Assembly: GCF_000828915.1 (NCBI RefSeq)
Contig: NZ_AP014569.1
Location: 1,240,001 to 1,304,000, forward strand
Source: Serpentinimonas maccroryi
Lineage (GTDB): Bacteria; Pseudomonadota; Gammaproteobacteria; Burkholderiales; Burkholderiaceae_C
Reading direction: 5' to 3'
DNA: 64,000 nucleotides
The number at the start of each line of letters is the position of its first letter. Position 1 is the stretch's first letter. The notes under the pieces are model-generated. The model was given only the letters and a program-made list of their open reading frames with translations. It had not been told where the DNA came from and did not search any database. A program made the position numbers and the translations under genes. Positions 39,460 through 49,791 of the stretch are shown piece after piece.

Positions 39460-40128
39460 CTAACCGGCCCACAGGTCCAGCGGCGGGTCGTGCACCACGG
39501 CTTTGAGGATGTCGGAGCGGGTGACGAAGCCCTCGAGGCGGCCCTCAGCATCGACCACCGGCAAGCCTTGCAAACCGGTATCGAGCAGCACCAGCGCCAA
39601 GCGGCGCAGATCGGCTTGGGCGCTCACGGCGGGCACGGGGCTGATCATCACTTCCGTCACGGGCTGCGCCATCAGGGCCTGCCAGACCAAGGCGTGGCCG
39701 TCGGGAGTGGGCAGGCGCTCGGGTTGCATCAGTTCGGCGCGCGTCAGCAGCCCGATGATCATGCCGTTGCGATCCAGCACCGGGGCCTGACCAACGCCGC
39801 GCTGGTACAAGGTCCACCAGCCTTGGCGCACGGTCATGTCGTGCTTCAGCGCAATGGGTTTGCGGCTCATGACGTCGGCCACGGTGCGCAGCGCCCGCCT
39901 CGCCTGCGGCGCCCGTTGCAACTGGCTGTAGGAACTCAGGGCGTGGGCGCTGCCGCGGTGCTCGGCATGGCGCGCGGCCCCTGCGTCGGCATCGGGCAGG
40001 GTCAAAGGGCGATCGAACTCGGGTTCGAGGGCGCGTGTGCGCACGCTGCGCAAGGTGGGCACGACGCGGCGCAAATCCTCCGCCAAACCGCGGTACATGA
40101 GCCCAGACGTGCCGTAGATCGCAAACAT
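39460..40128 (-). CDS. CBS-domain-pair protein
   Basis: A 222-residue soluble protein with an N-terminal region of about 85 residues of no clear family (MFAIYGTSGLMYRG). A pair of CBS domains follows at about 85-215 (VADVMSRKPIALKHDMTV, then VTEVMISPVPAVSAQADL and GLPVVDAEGRLEGFVTRSDIL). CBS pairs bind adenosyl nucleotides and regulate attached or partner proteins. No effector domain is attached here. It stands alone with 120 bases to hemW on the same strand. Confidence 0.85.
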   Translation of the reverse strand: MFAIYGTSGLMYRGLAEDLRRVVPTLRSVRTRALEPEFDRPLTLPDADAGAARHAEHRGSAHALSSYSQLQRAPQARRALRTVADVMSRKPIALKHDMTVRQGWWTLYQRGVGQAPVLDRNGMIIGLLTRAELMQPERLPTPDGHALVWQALMAQPVTEVMISPVPAVSAQADLRRLALVLLDTGLQGLPVVDAEGRLEGFVTRSDILKAVVHDPPLDLWAG

Positions 40129-40248
40129 GAGAACCCCTCAGACACCGATGAAGTGTGTGCCGCATTATCCGGATTCGCCCATTTTGCGCAAGCATTTGCA
40201 CCACCTTCGCCGAGCCGCTGCGGCTTCTGGCCGGGCTAGCGACACGAT

Positions 40249-41469
40249 CTAGGGCAAAAACAAGGCTTGCAGGTCGTTGAGAAAATCAAAACCGCGCGCA
40301 CTGGGCCGGATGCGCCAGGCGTCGCGCTCGATCCAGCCTTGGGCTTCGGCCTTGGCCAGCGGGGCTTGGATCGCGCTCAGCGGCAAGCCGGTGCGGGCGG
40401 CAAAATCGGCCACGGCAAAGCCCTCGCGCAGGCGCAGCGCGTTGAGCATGAATTCGAACGGCAGCTCGCTCGCCGGCACCTCGTGCTCGCTGGCCACCGG
40501 TTGGCCCTGCAAGGCCTGCTCCATGTAGCGCTGCGGGTCGCGCCAGCGCACCTGGCGCAGCACGCGCTGCGCAAAACTGATCTTGCCGTGGGCACCGGCC
40601 CCGATGCCGAGGTAGTCGCCAAAGCGCCAGTAGTTCAGGTTGTGCTGGCATTGGCGATCGGCCCGGGCATAGGCCGACACCTCATAGCGCTGCAGCCCGG
40701 CGCTGGCGCAGCGCGCGCCGATGGCGTCGAGCATGGTCCAAGCGCTGTCGTCGTCGGGCAAATGCGGCGGCGGATGCTTGGCAAACACGGTGTTGGGCTC
40801 GAGCGTGAGGTGGTAGAGCGACAGGTGCGGCGGCGCGTAGAACAGGGCGCGCTCGAGGTCGTGCTGCAAATCGGCCAGCGTCTGCCCCGGCAGTGCGTAC
40901 ATCAGATCGAGGTTGAAGGACTCAAAGTGCTGCGCGGCTTCGGCCACCGCCGCGTGCGCCTGGGCGGCGTCGTGCACCCGGCCCAGCGCCTGCAAAAAGC
41001 GGTCGTCAAAGGATTGCACGCCCACGCTCAGGCGCGTCACGCCGGCGCTGCGGTAGTCGGCAAAGCGCTCGCGCTCGAAGCTGCCGGGATTGGCTTCGAG
41101 CGTGATTTCGGCCTCGGGCAGCAGCGGCAGCAGGGCGCGCAGGTCGGACAACAAGCGCCCGAGCGCCTCGGGCGGCAGCAGGCTGGGCGTGCCGCCACCC
41201 AAAAAGACGCTGTGCACGGCGCGCCCCCAGACCAGCGGCAGGCTGGCTTCGAGGTCGGCGCGCAGGGCTTGCAGGTAGCGCGCCCAAGGGGGGGCGGCGG
41301 CGCCGTCGATGGCGTGGGAATTGAAGTCGCAGTAGGGGCACTTTTTGATGCACCACGGCAGGTGCACGTACAGGCTCAGCGGCGGCAGGCTTGAGAGCTG
41401 GACGCGCCCCGGGCGCTCTAGGCGCACGCTCTGGCTGCTCACCGGGCTGGCGCTGGGGCTGGCGCTCAC
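40249..41469 (-). CDS. hemW: Radical SAM heme chaperone HemW
   Basis: HemW binds heme and a [4Fe-4S] cluster and delivers heme to respiratory proteins. It was formerly annotated as oxygen-independent coproporphyrinogen oxidase. The 406-residue protein has the radical-SAM motif CIKKCPYC (Cys40, 44, 47), GGGTPSLL, and the HemW C-terminal domain. It lacks the extended N-terminal region of HemN. The start is inferred to be GTG at 41469, which overlaps the rdgB stop (GTGA); upstream in-frame sequence runs inside rdgB and is not coding. Confidence 0.92.
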   Translation of the reverse strand: MSASPSASPVSSQSVRLERPGRVQLSSLPPLSLYVHLPWCIKKCPYCDFNSHAIDGAAAPPWARYLQALRADLEASLPLVWGRAVHSVFLGGGTPSLLPPEALGRLLSDLRALLPLLPEAEITLEANPGSFERERFADYRSAGVTRLSVGVQSFDDRFLQALGRVHDAAQAHAAVAEAAQHFESFNLDLMYALPGQTLADLQHDLERALFYAPPHLSLYHLTLEPNTVFAKHPPPHLPDDDSAWTMLDAIGARCASAGLQRYEVSAYARADRQCQHNLNYWRFGDYLGIGAGAHGKISFAQRVLRQVRWRDPQRYMEQALQGQPVASEHEVPASELPFEFMLNALRLREGFAVADFAARTGLPLSAIQAPLAKAEAQGWIERDAWRIRPSARGFDFLNDLQALFLP

Positions 41470-42091
41470 GCCGCGCCTTCCAGCCCCAGCCAGCGCTGGC
41501 GCATCAGCTCCAGCATGGCACGGGCCGCTTGGCCGCGGTGGCTGAGGCGGTTTTTGAGCTCGGGTGGCAACTGGGCGCAGGTTTGCCCGTGCTCGGGCAG
41601 GTAGAGCACGGGGTCGAAGCCAAAGCCGTGCGTCCCCACCGCTTCGGTGGTGATGAGGCCATGCAGACGGCCGCTGGCCACCAGGGGCTCGGGGTCGTCG
41701 GGGGTGCGCAGCGCCACCAGGGTGCTGACCAAGGCCGCGCGCCGGTCGCTCAAGCCCTGCATCTGCTCGAGCAGGGCGCGCACGTTGTGGGCGTCGCCCT
41801 TGGGGTAGCCAAAGCGGGTGGCGTAAAAAGCGGTGTCCACCCCCGGCTGGCCGCCAAAGGCCTCGACGCACAGGCCGGCGTCGTCGGCCAGCGCGGGCAA
41901 GCCGCTGGCGGCGCTGGCGTGGCGCGCCTTGGCCAGCGCGTTTTCTACAAAGGTGCGGTGCGGCTCGGCGGCCTCGGGGATACCCAATTCGGCCTGGCTT
42001 TGCAAGCGCACGCCCAAAGGTCCAAACAAGGCTTGCAGCTCGGCCAGCTTGCCCGCGTTGTGGGTGGCCAGCACCAGCGTCAGGGCCGGCT

Positions 42092-42098
<7 letters not shown>
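41466..42098 (-). CDS. rdgB: Non-canonical purine NTP pyrophosphatase (RdgB/HAM1)
   Basis: RdgB hydrolyses dITP, ITP and XTP to keep deaminated purines out of DNA and RNA. The 210-residue product starts with the substrate-binding [12 protein letters not shown] and contains [18 protein letters not shown] (catalytic Asp) and the C-terminal [16 protein letters not shown]. Length is standard. It overlaps rph by seven bases upstream and hemW downstream, so the three genes form one tight operon. Confidence 0.96.
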
Positions 42099-42880
<782 letters not shown>

Positions 42881-42897
42881 GATAAATGTTGCAAATA

Positions 42898-43797
42898 TTA
42901 GGGTCGGTTGCGGCCATTGGCGGTGCGGCGGATGGCGGCTTGGATCTCATCGATCGATTGCTCGATGCGCTCCAGATCGAACACATCGCTATCCGCCCCG
43001 GAGGGCGGCTGGTTGTGGGCATTTGGCTTAGGGGCTGCGTCGAATGTGGCTTGGGGCGCCGGCTCGGCAGCTCCGGCGCCCTCCCACTCCAGCGCCAGCA
43101 GAGACACGTTGTCGCTGTGCGGGCCGGCCTTGAGCAAGGCCAGGCGCACCATGTCGGGTACGCCATCGCGCAGCGAGCGCCCTTGCAGGCCAGAAGCGAT
43201 TGCGTCGTCGCTCAAGGGCGACCACAAGCCATCAGAACACAACAGCAACTGATCGCCAGGGCGCAGCGCCAAAGGGCCGGTGTGATCGAACAAAGGCGGC
43301 GTGGACGAACCCAAACAAGTAAAAAGCAGATTCCGATTGGGCGGAGGGGGCAGGTGCGCAAACAGCTCAGGCTTGTCATGGTGGCTGTGGTCGCGCGTGC
43401 GAAACCACACCCGCCCGTCGCGCAACCCGTATAAGCGCGAGTCGCCTGCGTGCACTGCCCACAGTTGGCCGTCTTGCAGCACCGCCGCCACCAAGGTGGT
43501 GCGCGGCTGCTCGGGCAGGTCGTTGGAGCGGGCGTAATCGACGATGGCGCGGTTGGCTTGCAGCAAAGTGTGCTGCAGAAAAACCGGCGGGTTGGCCAGC
43601 CGGGGCTTGGCCTGGGCCAGGAAAGACTGGGTATAAATCCGCACCGCAATCTCGGCCGCACGCTCGCCGCCACTGTAGCCCCCCATGCCATCGGCCAAGA
43701 CGAGCAAAACCCCCTCCGGAGAGTGGGTGTAGCCCAGGCGGTCCTCGTTGTCGTCGCGCCCTCCTTGGCTGCTGACTTGATAAACCGAAAATTTCAT
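42898..43797 (-). CDS. PP2C-type Ser/Thr protein phosphatase
   Basis: A 299-residue PPM phosphatase. Metal-binding signatures are RDDNEDRLG near 14, [16 protein letters not shown] near 35, [13 protein letters not shown] near 115, [14 protein letters not shown] near 185, and [10 protein letters not shown]. About 60 residues of unconserved tail follow. It removes phosphates placed by the kinase encoded directly upstream (ATGA overlap), a common kinase-phosphatase switch. Targets are unknown. Confidence 0.93.
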   Translation of the reverse strand: MKFSVYQVSSQGGRDDNEDRLGYTHSPEGVLLVLADGMGGYSGGERAAEIAVRIYTQSFLAQAKPRLANPPVFLQHTLLQANRAIVDYARSNDLPEQPRTTLVAAVLQDGQLWAVHAGDSRLYGLRDGRVWFRTRDHSHHDKPELFAHLPPPPNRNLLFTCLGSSTPPLFDHTGPLALRPGDQLLLCSDGLWSPLSDDAIASGLQGRSLRDGVPDMVRLALLKAGPHSDNVSLLALEWEGAGAAEPAPQATFDAAPKPNAHNQPPSGADSDVFDLERIEQSIDEIQAAIRRTANGRNRP

Positions 43798-44807
43798 GAC
43801 TTGGGATAAAAACTGGAGCGCCCCGAGGGCGTGACCGGCAGTTTGGCTGAACCCGGCCAGATGCGGCCGACCTGCTGGCGCAGCTTGTCGGCCAGGCTAG
43901 GCGGGGTAAAGGTGGGAACCGGTTCGCGCTGCAATTCTTTTTGTAGCTCGAACACCGACTGCGGCCGCGCGGTGGGCGACATCGCCATACACCACTGCAC
44001 AACCTCGATCAGGCTGTCGGAGTACAAGCCACGCAGGCGCGACATGGCCAGCGGCAGCCGGTCTTTTTCGAGGCGCTGCGGCGCGTCATGGGGCGGGTAG
44101 CCCTGCATGCAAGAGTACAGGCAGGCACCCACGGCGTACAGATCGGTCCAGGGGCCCAACTGGGCACCGCGCTGGTACATCTCGGGGGCAGCAAAGCCCG
44201 GGGTGTACATGGGGCGCACGAAGTTGCCTTCGTTGCTCAGCACCTCGCGCGCGGCGCCAAAATCGATCAACACGGCCTTGTTGGCGTCGGTGATGAACAC
44301 GTTGGCGGGCTTGATGTCCAGGTGCAGCATTTTGTGCTGATGCACGATACGCAAGCCGCGCAACAACTCATCAAAGAGCGAGCGGATGGTGGCCTCGCGC
44401 AAAATCTTTTTGCGCTTGAGCGCGCGCGCCGTGACGATGAACTCTTGCAACGAGGCGCCCTCGAGCAAGTCCATGACCATATAAACGGTCTCGTTTTCGC
44501 GAAAAAAATTCTGCACCCCCACCACCGAAGGATGCGAAATCTGCGCCAGCGCCCGTCCTTCTTCAAAAAAACTTTTCAGGCCTAGGCGGTACAGCGAGAG
44601 CTTTTCGGGCGGCACCACCGGCAAGAGCTCGCCGGCAGCGCGCAGAACCAAAGCAGCCGGCAGGTACTCCTTGAGCGCCACCTTGAGCCCAGCGGGATCA
44701 AGCGCCAGATAAACCAAGCCAAAGCCGCCGCTGGCCAGCAGGCGCACGATCCGGTAACCGCCTATGAGGGTGTCGGGGGGCAGGGGGGCGGGTTTGGTCT
44801 TTGACAT
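43794..44807 (-). CDS. Ser/Thr protein kinase (Hanks type)
   Basis: A 337-residue soluble eukaryotic-like kinase. It has the glycine-rich loop LLASGGFGLVYLA near 20, the lysine in VALKEYLP near 47, catalytic HLDIKPANV near 148 and DFGAARE near 170. GFAAPEMY marks the activation-segment end. No transmembrane helix or sensor domain is visible, unlike PknB. The gene overlaps the phosphatase and is divergent from yicC across about 58 bases. Confidence 0.93.
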   Translation of the reverse strand: MSKTKPAPLPPDTLIGGYRIVRLLASGGFGLVYLALDPAGLKVALKEYLPAALVLRAAGELLPVVPPEKLSLYRLGLKSFFEEGRALAQISHPSVVGVQNFFRENETVYMVMDLLEGASLQEFIVTARALKRKKILREATIRSLFDELLRGLRIVHQHKMLHLDIKPANVFITDANKAVLIDFGAAREVLSNEGNFVRPMYTPGFAAPEMYQRGAQLGPWTDLYAVGACLYSCMQGYPPHDAPQRLEKDRLPLAMSRLRGLYSDSLIEVVQWCMAMSPTARPQSVFELQKELQREPVPTFTPPSLADKLRQQVGRIWPGSAKLPVTPSGRSSFYPKS

Positions 44808-44865
44808 AATCGGCGCAGAGCGAGCACCCGCAGCTTTGCAATCAGATCAACAAGAGAGTGAATCC

Positions 44866-45786
44866 GTGCCAGTTTACAGCATGACCGGTTATGCCTGCGC
44901 CAGCCAGCGCCTGCGCCCCGCCGCAGCCCCCGAGCACGCGCCCGAACTCGTGCTGGGGGTCGAGATTCGCTCCGTCAACAGCCGCTTTCTGGACTTGGGC
45001 TTTCGCTTGAGCGACGAGCTGCGCGCCAGCGAACCAGCGTTGCGCGAGCGCGTGCAAGCGCTTCTCAAGCGCGGCAAGGTCGAGGTGCGCGCGTGGGTCG
45101 AGGGCCGGACCGACGCCGGTTGGCGCGCCCCCAGCAGCGCCGAACTGCAAAAACTGCTCGCCATGCAAGACCAAATCCGCACTTGGATGCCGCAAGCGCG
45201 CGAGCTCTCGGTGGCCGAGCTGCTGCAGCTGGTGGCGCGTTCGACCCCGCTCCCCAGCGCCCTGACCGAGGCCGTATCCGGCTTGTTCGAGCAGGTGCTG
45301 CACGATTTGCGCAGCGCCCGCGAACGCGAAGGCGCACGCTTGGCCCAGACGCTGCACGAGCGCTTGCAGCAACTGCAGGCGCTGGCGCAGCAGGCGCAAC
45401 CGCTGGTGCCGGCCCAGGTCGAGCAGCAGCGCTTGCGCTTTCTGGAGCGCTGGAACGAGGCCATGGGCCACACCGCCACCGCATCCGTTTCGGCCCCGGC
45501 CCCGGCCGCCGCCCAAGAGCGCGCCCTGAGCGAAGCCACCGCCTACGCCCTGCGGCTCGACATCGCCGAGGAACTGACGCGGCTGCAGTCGCACCTCAAG
45601 GAAATCGGGCAACTGCTCGAGCGCGGCGGCGAGGTGGGCAAGCGACTCGACTTCCTGATTCAAGAGCTGCAACGCGAGGCCAACACCTTGGGCAGCAAAT
45701 CGTCCAGCTTGGCGCTGACGCGCATCGCCGTCGATATGAAGGTGCTGATCGAGCAGATGCGCGAACAGGTGCAAAACCTCGAATGA
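44866..45786 (+). CDS. yicC: YicC-family endoribonuclease
   Basis: YicC proteins are Mn-dependent endoribonucleases implicated in small-RNA decay and stationary-phase survival. The 306-residue product starts at GTG 44866 giving [10 protein letters not shown], the universal N terminus of the family. It contains [16 protein letters not shown] and ends with the diagnostic [23 protein letters not shown] region. Linkage to gmk is conserved; the two overlap by ATGA. Confidence 0.94.
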   Translation: MPVYSMTGYACASQRLRPAAAPEHAPELVLGVEIRSVNSRFLDLGFRLSDELRASEPALRERVQALLKRGKVEVRAWVEGRTDAGWRAPSSAELQKLLAMQDQIRTWMPQARELSVAELLQLVARSTPLPSALTEAVSGLFEQVLHDLRSAREREGARLAQTLHERLQQLQALAQQAQPLVPAQVEQQRLRFLERWNEAMGHTATASVSAPAPAAAQERALSEATAYALRLDIAEELTRLQSHLKEIGQLLERGGEVGKRLDFLIQELQREANTLGSKSSSLALTRIAVDMKVLIEQMREQVQNLE

Positions 45787-46406
45787 ACATGGACTACCCC
45801 GGCAACCTCTACGTCGTCTGTGCCGCCAGCGGCACCGGCAAATCGAGCTTGGTCAAGGCCTGGCGCCAAGCCGACGCGCAACTGGCGCTGTCGGTCTCGC
45901 ACACCACCCGGGCGCCGCGCGGACAGGAGCGCGATGGGCGCGAGTACCACTTCGTGAGCGCCTCGACCTTTGACCAGTTGCTGGCCGAGGGCGCTTTTGT
46001 GGAGTGGGCGCACGTGCACGGCCAGCGCTACGGCACCTCGCGCCAGGCGCTGGCCGACGCGCTGCGCAGCGGCGCCGACCTGGTGCTGGAGATCGACTAC
46101 CAAGGCGCGCTGCAGATCAAGCAGCAGTTCCCCCATGCGGCCCTGATCTTTGTCCTGCCCCCGAGCTGGGACGAGCTGCGCCAGCGCCTGCAGCGGCGTG
46201 CCGAAGACAGCGCCGAGGTGATCGAACTGCGGCTGCGCAATGCGGTGGCCGAGGTGGCGCAAGTCGATCGCTTCGACTTCGTTATAATCAACGATTCTTT
46301 TGAGCGCGCCTTGCTCGATCTGCAGACGATCGCCCAGGCTCAGCGCTTGCGTGTGGCCACCCAGCGTCGCCAGCGCGCCGCGATCTTCGCGGCCCTGCAA
46401 ATCTAA
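45783..46406 (+). CDS. gmk: Guanylate kinase
   Basis: Gmk phosphorylates GMP to GDP. The 207-residue enzyme has the P-loop SGTGKSS (16-22), [22 protein letters not shown] for GMP binding, [11 protein letters not shown] and the lid region [14 protein letters not shown]. Its ATG overlaps the yicC stop, and rpoZ and spoT follow, a conserved nucleotide/stringent-response cluster. Confidence 0.97.
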   Translation: MNMDYPGNLYVVCAASGTGKSSLVKAWRQADAQLALSVSHTTRAPRGQERDGREYHFVSASTFDQLLAEGAFVEWAHVHGQRYGTSRQALADALRSGADLVLEIDYQGALQIKQQFPHAALIFVLPPSWDELRQRLQRRAEDSAEVIELRLRNAVAEVAQVDRFDFVIINDSFERALLDLQTIAQAQRLRVATQRRQRAAIFAALQI

Positions 46407-46444
46407 GCGCTCAAGCCCCGTCCATTCACTTCAATACGCACCCC

Positions 46445-46648
46445 ATGGCCCGCATCACCGTCGAAGATTGTCTGGAAAAAATCCCCAACCGCTTTCAGCT
46501 CGTGTTGGCCGCCACCTACCGGGCGCGCATGCTCAACCAGGGCCACACCCCCAAGGTCGAGAGCAAAAACAAAGCGGTGGTGACCGCCCTGCGCGAAATT
46601 GCCGACGGCAAAATCGGGCTGGAAATGCTCAAAAAAGTACCCTCCTGA
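46445..46648 (+). CDS. rpoZ: RNA polymerase omega subunit
   Basis: A 67-residue omega subunit that helps assemble RNA polymerase and forms part of the ppGpp-binding site. [23 protein letters not shown] is the family hallmark, followed by [19 protein letters not shown]. It lies between gmk and spoT, the gene for ppGpp metabolism. Confidence 0.97.
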   Translation: MARITVEDCLEKIPNRFQLVLAATYRARMLNQGHTPKVESKNKAVVTALREIADGKIGLEMLKKVPS

Positions 46649-46777
46649 ATCCGGTACCGAACCTCGTACCCAGCCCGGCACCCAGCCCAGCATGGGGCCG
46701 CTCGGCCACGCGAGCGCCGGGACTATAGTGGCGTCCGTCATGCAAGCCCAAGCCAAAGCGGCTAAAGTAGCGGGATC

Positions 46778-49036
46778 ATGAGCGAGCAAGCCATCGCCAC
46801 CACCGAAACCGGCGCCTCGGCCGCACCGCAGGCCTTGGTTGCGGCCCGCTTTTCCGCGCTCGAGGCGGCTTTGGATTACCTCAGCGCCGCCGAAATCGAA
46901 CAAGTGCGGCAGGCCTTTCGCTTTGCCGACCAAGCCCACGCCGGGCAGTTGCGCAACAACGGCGACCCCTACGTCACGCACCCGATCGCCGTGGCGCTGC
47001 AGTGCACCGAATGGAAACTCGATGCCCAAGCCCTGTGCGCGGCGCTGATGCACGACGTGCTCGAAGACTGCGGCTGCACCAAAGACGATCTGGTGCAAGC
47101 CTTTGGCCCCCAAGTGGCCGATCTGGTTGACGGCCTGACCAAGCTCGACAAGCTCGAATTCGACAGCCGCGAGCAAAACCAAGCCGAATCTTTTCGCAAA
47201 ATGCTGCTGGCGATGGCGCGCGACGTGCGCGTGATCCTCATCAAGCTGGCCGACCGCACCCACAACATGCGCACCCTGGGCGACATGCCGCGGCGCAAAT
47301 GGGGCCGCATCAGCGCCGAAACGCTCGAAATCTACGCCCCCATCGCGCACCGGCTGGGCCTGAACAACAACTACCGCGAACTGCAAGACCTCGCCTTCAG
47401 GCACCTGCACCCTTGGCGCTATCAGGCGCTCTCCAAAGCGCTGGACAAATCGCGAACCCGCCGCAAAGACCTCGTGGCCAAGGTGCGCGGCGAGATCGAG
47501 GGCGCGTTTTTGCGCCACGGCCTCGAGGCGCGCATTGTCGGGCGTGAAAAAACGCTCTACTCGATCTACAACAAAATGGACAGCAAGCACCTGTCCTTTG
47601 CCCAAGTCACCGACCTGTACGGTTTTCGCGTCATCCTGCCCGAGCTGCTGGATTGCTACCGGGCGCTGGGCATCCTGCACCAGATCTACAAACCGCTGCC
47701 GGGCAAGTTCCGCGACTACATCGCCATCGCCAAGATGAACGGCTACCAGTCGCTGCACACCACGCTGGTCGGGCCATTGGGCGCCAACATCGAATTCCAG
47801 TTGCGCACCCCGGCGATGGACGTGGTGGCCGAATCCGGCGTGGCCGCGCACTGGCTCTACAAATCGAGCGCGCCCGACGCCCAGGCCGCCATCGAGCCCG
47901 ATGCGCAGTGGCTGCAATCGCTGCTCGACATCCAGCACCTGACGCACGACGCGGCCGAATTTTTGGACCACATCAAGATCGACCTGTTTCCGGATTCGGT
48001 CTATGTGTTCACGCCCAAGAGCCGCATCCTCACGCTGGCGCACGGCGCCACGGTGGTGGATTTTGCCTACACCATCCACTCCGATGTCGGCAGCCGCGCC
48101 ATCGGGGCCAAGGTCAACGGCGAGCAGGTGCCCTTGAGCACCCGGCTCAAAAACGGCGACGTGGTCGAAATCCTCACCTCGCCGCACGCGCAACCCAACC
48201 CGGCTTGGCTCGGATTCGTCAAAACCGGGCGCGCGCGCTCCAAAATCCGCAACCACCTCAAAACGCTGGCGCTCGAAGAATCGCACGCACTGGGCGAGCG
48301 CTTGCTGCTGCAGGCGCTGCGCGCCGAGGGTTTCATCGGCTTGCCCGACGACGCCGACGAAGCGCACCAAGCGGCGTGGGACAAACTGCTGCGCTTTGCC
48401 GGCAACCGCAACCGGCGCGAACTGCTCACCGACCTTGGTCTGGGCAAGCGCATCGCTGGCATGGTGGCCAAAAAACTGGCTGCGCTGCTGGGCGAGATCG
48501 GCCACAAGCCCGACGTGCTGCTGATCAGCCAAGAGCGCTACGGCATCGCCGCCGCCGACCAAGCCAGCCAAGGCGTGGTCTCGCTCGACGGCAGCGAAGG
48601 CGCCTCGGTGCAATACGCCGACTGTTGCCTGCCGATTCCGGGCGACCGCATCGTCGGCTATCTGGGCAAGGGCGACGGCTTGGTGGTGCACACCGACGAC
48701 TGCCCCGTCGGCAAGCGCCTGCTGCGCCGCGACAGCGAGCGCTTCCTCGAGGTCGAATGGGCCGAGGAGCCGGCACGGGCGTTCGAGACCAGCGTGCTCG
48801 TGACCGTGAACAACGGCACCGGCGTGCTGGCCAAGGTGGCGGCGGCACTGGCGGCGGCAGAGGCCGACATCACGCACCTGCACATGGGCGACGAGCGCGG
48901 CCAAAACACCATCGACCTGCGCTTTGCGCTGGCGGTGCGCGACCGCGTGCACCTGGCCCAGGTGCTGCGCCAGCTTAAGCGCACGGCGTCGGTGGTGCGG
49001 GCGCAACGCCTGCGGCCGCAGCGGCCGGGTAGCTGA
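46778..49036 (+). CDS. spoT: Bifunctional (p)ppGpp synthetase/hydrolase SpoT (Rel)
   Basis: A 752-residue Rel/SpoT protein. HD hydrolase domain (about 55-200) keeps HD and ED in ALMHDVLEDCG, so ppGpp hydrolysis is expected. The synthetase domain (about 245-360) has GREKTLYSIYNKM and NGYQSLHTTL. TGS (about 405-465), helical and zinc-finger-like regions, and a C-terminal ACT domain (about 670-745) follow. It governs the stringent response. Its last 62 bases overlap the convergent greB gene. Confidence 0.96.
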   Translation: MSEQAIATTETGASAAPQALVAARFSALEAALDYLSAAEIEQVRQAFRFADQAHAGQLRNNGDPYVTHPIAVALQCTEWKLDAQALCAALMHDVLEDCGCTKDDLVQAFGPQVADLVDGLTKLDKLEFDSREQNQAESFRKMLLAMARDVRVILIKLADRTHNMRTLGDMPRRKWGRISAETLEIYAPIAHRLGLNNNYRELQDLAFRHLHPWRYQALSKALDKSRTRRKDLVAKVRGEIEGAFLRHGLEARIVGREKTLYSIYNKMDSKHLSFAQVTDLYGFRVILPELLDCYRALGILHQIYKPLPGKFRDYIAIAKMNGYQSLHTTLVGPLGANIEFQLRTPAMDVVAESGVAAHWLYKSSAPDAQAAIEPDAQWLQSLLDIQHLTHDAAEFLDHIKIDLFPDSVYVFTPKSRILTLAHGATVVDFAYTIHSDVGSRAIGAKVNGEQVPLSTRLKNGDVVEILTSPHAQPNPAWLGFVKTGRARSKIRNHLKTLALEESHALGERLLLQALRAEGFIGLPDDADEAHQAAWDKLLRFAGNRNRRELLTDLGLGKRIAGMVAKKLAALLGEIGHKPDVLLISQERYGIAAADQASQGVVSLDGSEGASVQYADCCLPIPGDRIVGYLGKGDGLVVHTDDCPVGKRLLRRDSERFLEVEWAEEPARAFETSVLVTVNNGTGVLAKVAAALAAAEADITHLHMGDERGQNTIDLRFALAVRDRVHLAQVLRQLKRTASVVRAQRLRPQRPGS

Positions 49037-49574
49037 CTTCCAGCACCTCCAGCAGCTCCCAACCCGCGGGGGTGTGCACCCGCACCTCATCGCCCACCCG
49101 CGCTTTGAGCAGCGCCTGCGCCACGGGTGCCACCCAACTGATCTGCCCCAGGCTCGGTTCGGCCTCGTCGATGCCCAAGATCTGCACCGTGGCCTCGCTG
49201 CCGTCGGCGCGAGCGTAGCGTACCCGAGCACCAAAAAACACCTGCTCGCTGCCGTGCTGTAGGCTGGGGTCGACCACCACCGCGATGTCGAGTCGGCGCG
49301 TCAAAAAACGGATGCGGCGGTCGATCTCGCGCAGGCGCTTCTTGCCATACAGGTAGTCGCCGTTTTCCGAGCGGTCGCCGTTGCTGGCGGCCCAGTGCAC
49401 CACCTCGACCACGCGCGGGCGCTCGACGTCGAGCAGGTGCAAGAGCTCGGCGCGCAGGCGCTGGTGGCCGGCGGGTGTGATGTAATTTTTGCCGCCAGCG
49501 GGCAGCGCGGCGGCACCGGGGGTATCGTCCGCGCCGTCGTCGGCATCGGTTTCTTTGGTGAAGGCTTTGCTCAT
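48975..49574 (-). CDS. greB: Transcription elongation factor GreB
   Basis: GreB rescues backtracked RNA polymerase by stimulating transcript cleavage. The 199-residue protein has an acidic N-terminal extension of about 28 residues. The coiled-coil domain follows, with NGDRSENGDYLYGKKRLREID (tip acidic residues), and then the FKBP-like C-terminal domain. It is longer than the E. coli protein (158 residues) at both ends. The alanine/proline-rich tail is encoded antisense to the 3' end of spoT. Confidence 0.93.
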   Translation of the reverse strand: MSKAFTKETDADDGADDTPGAAALPAGGKNYITPAGHQRLRAELLHLLDVERPRVVEVVHWAASNGDRSENGDYLYGKKRLREIDRRIRFLTRRLDIAVVVDPSLQHGSEQVFFGARVRYARADGSEATVQILGIDEAEPSLGQISWVAPVAQALLKARVGDEVRVHTPAGWELLEVLEVSYPAAAAAGVAPAPPTPCA

Positions 49575-49791
49575 GGCACGGGCCCCGTTGCGGGCTAAAA
49601 AAACAGATTGGCTTGGTGTCGATTGTGCGACATGGGCCGGGCGCAGCGGCGCCGCTTTGGGGGTGGCGCAAGCAACCGATCGGCGAGAATCGGCGCTCTG
49701 GTCTGGCCGCCTTGAGCAGCCCCTTTGAGCAGCCGCTTTGCCCCTTTGCTGCTCCCCTTCGCTTTGCCCTTCGCTTCACCCTGCCGTTTTG

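Noticed and set aside
46283-46288. TATAAT inside gmk as a promoter for rpoZ-spoT
   Set aside because: No -35 at acceptable spacing, and the stretch is constrained by coding for VIINDS. It may still act but sequence does not show it.
49700-49791. Low-complexity CCCTTTGC/GAGCAGCC stretch before the alpha/beta hydrolase as coding sequence
   Set aside because: In-frame codons exist but composition is repetitive and the conserved hydrolase begins after the ATG at 49792.
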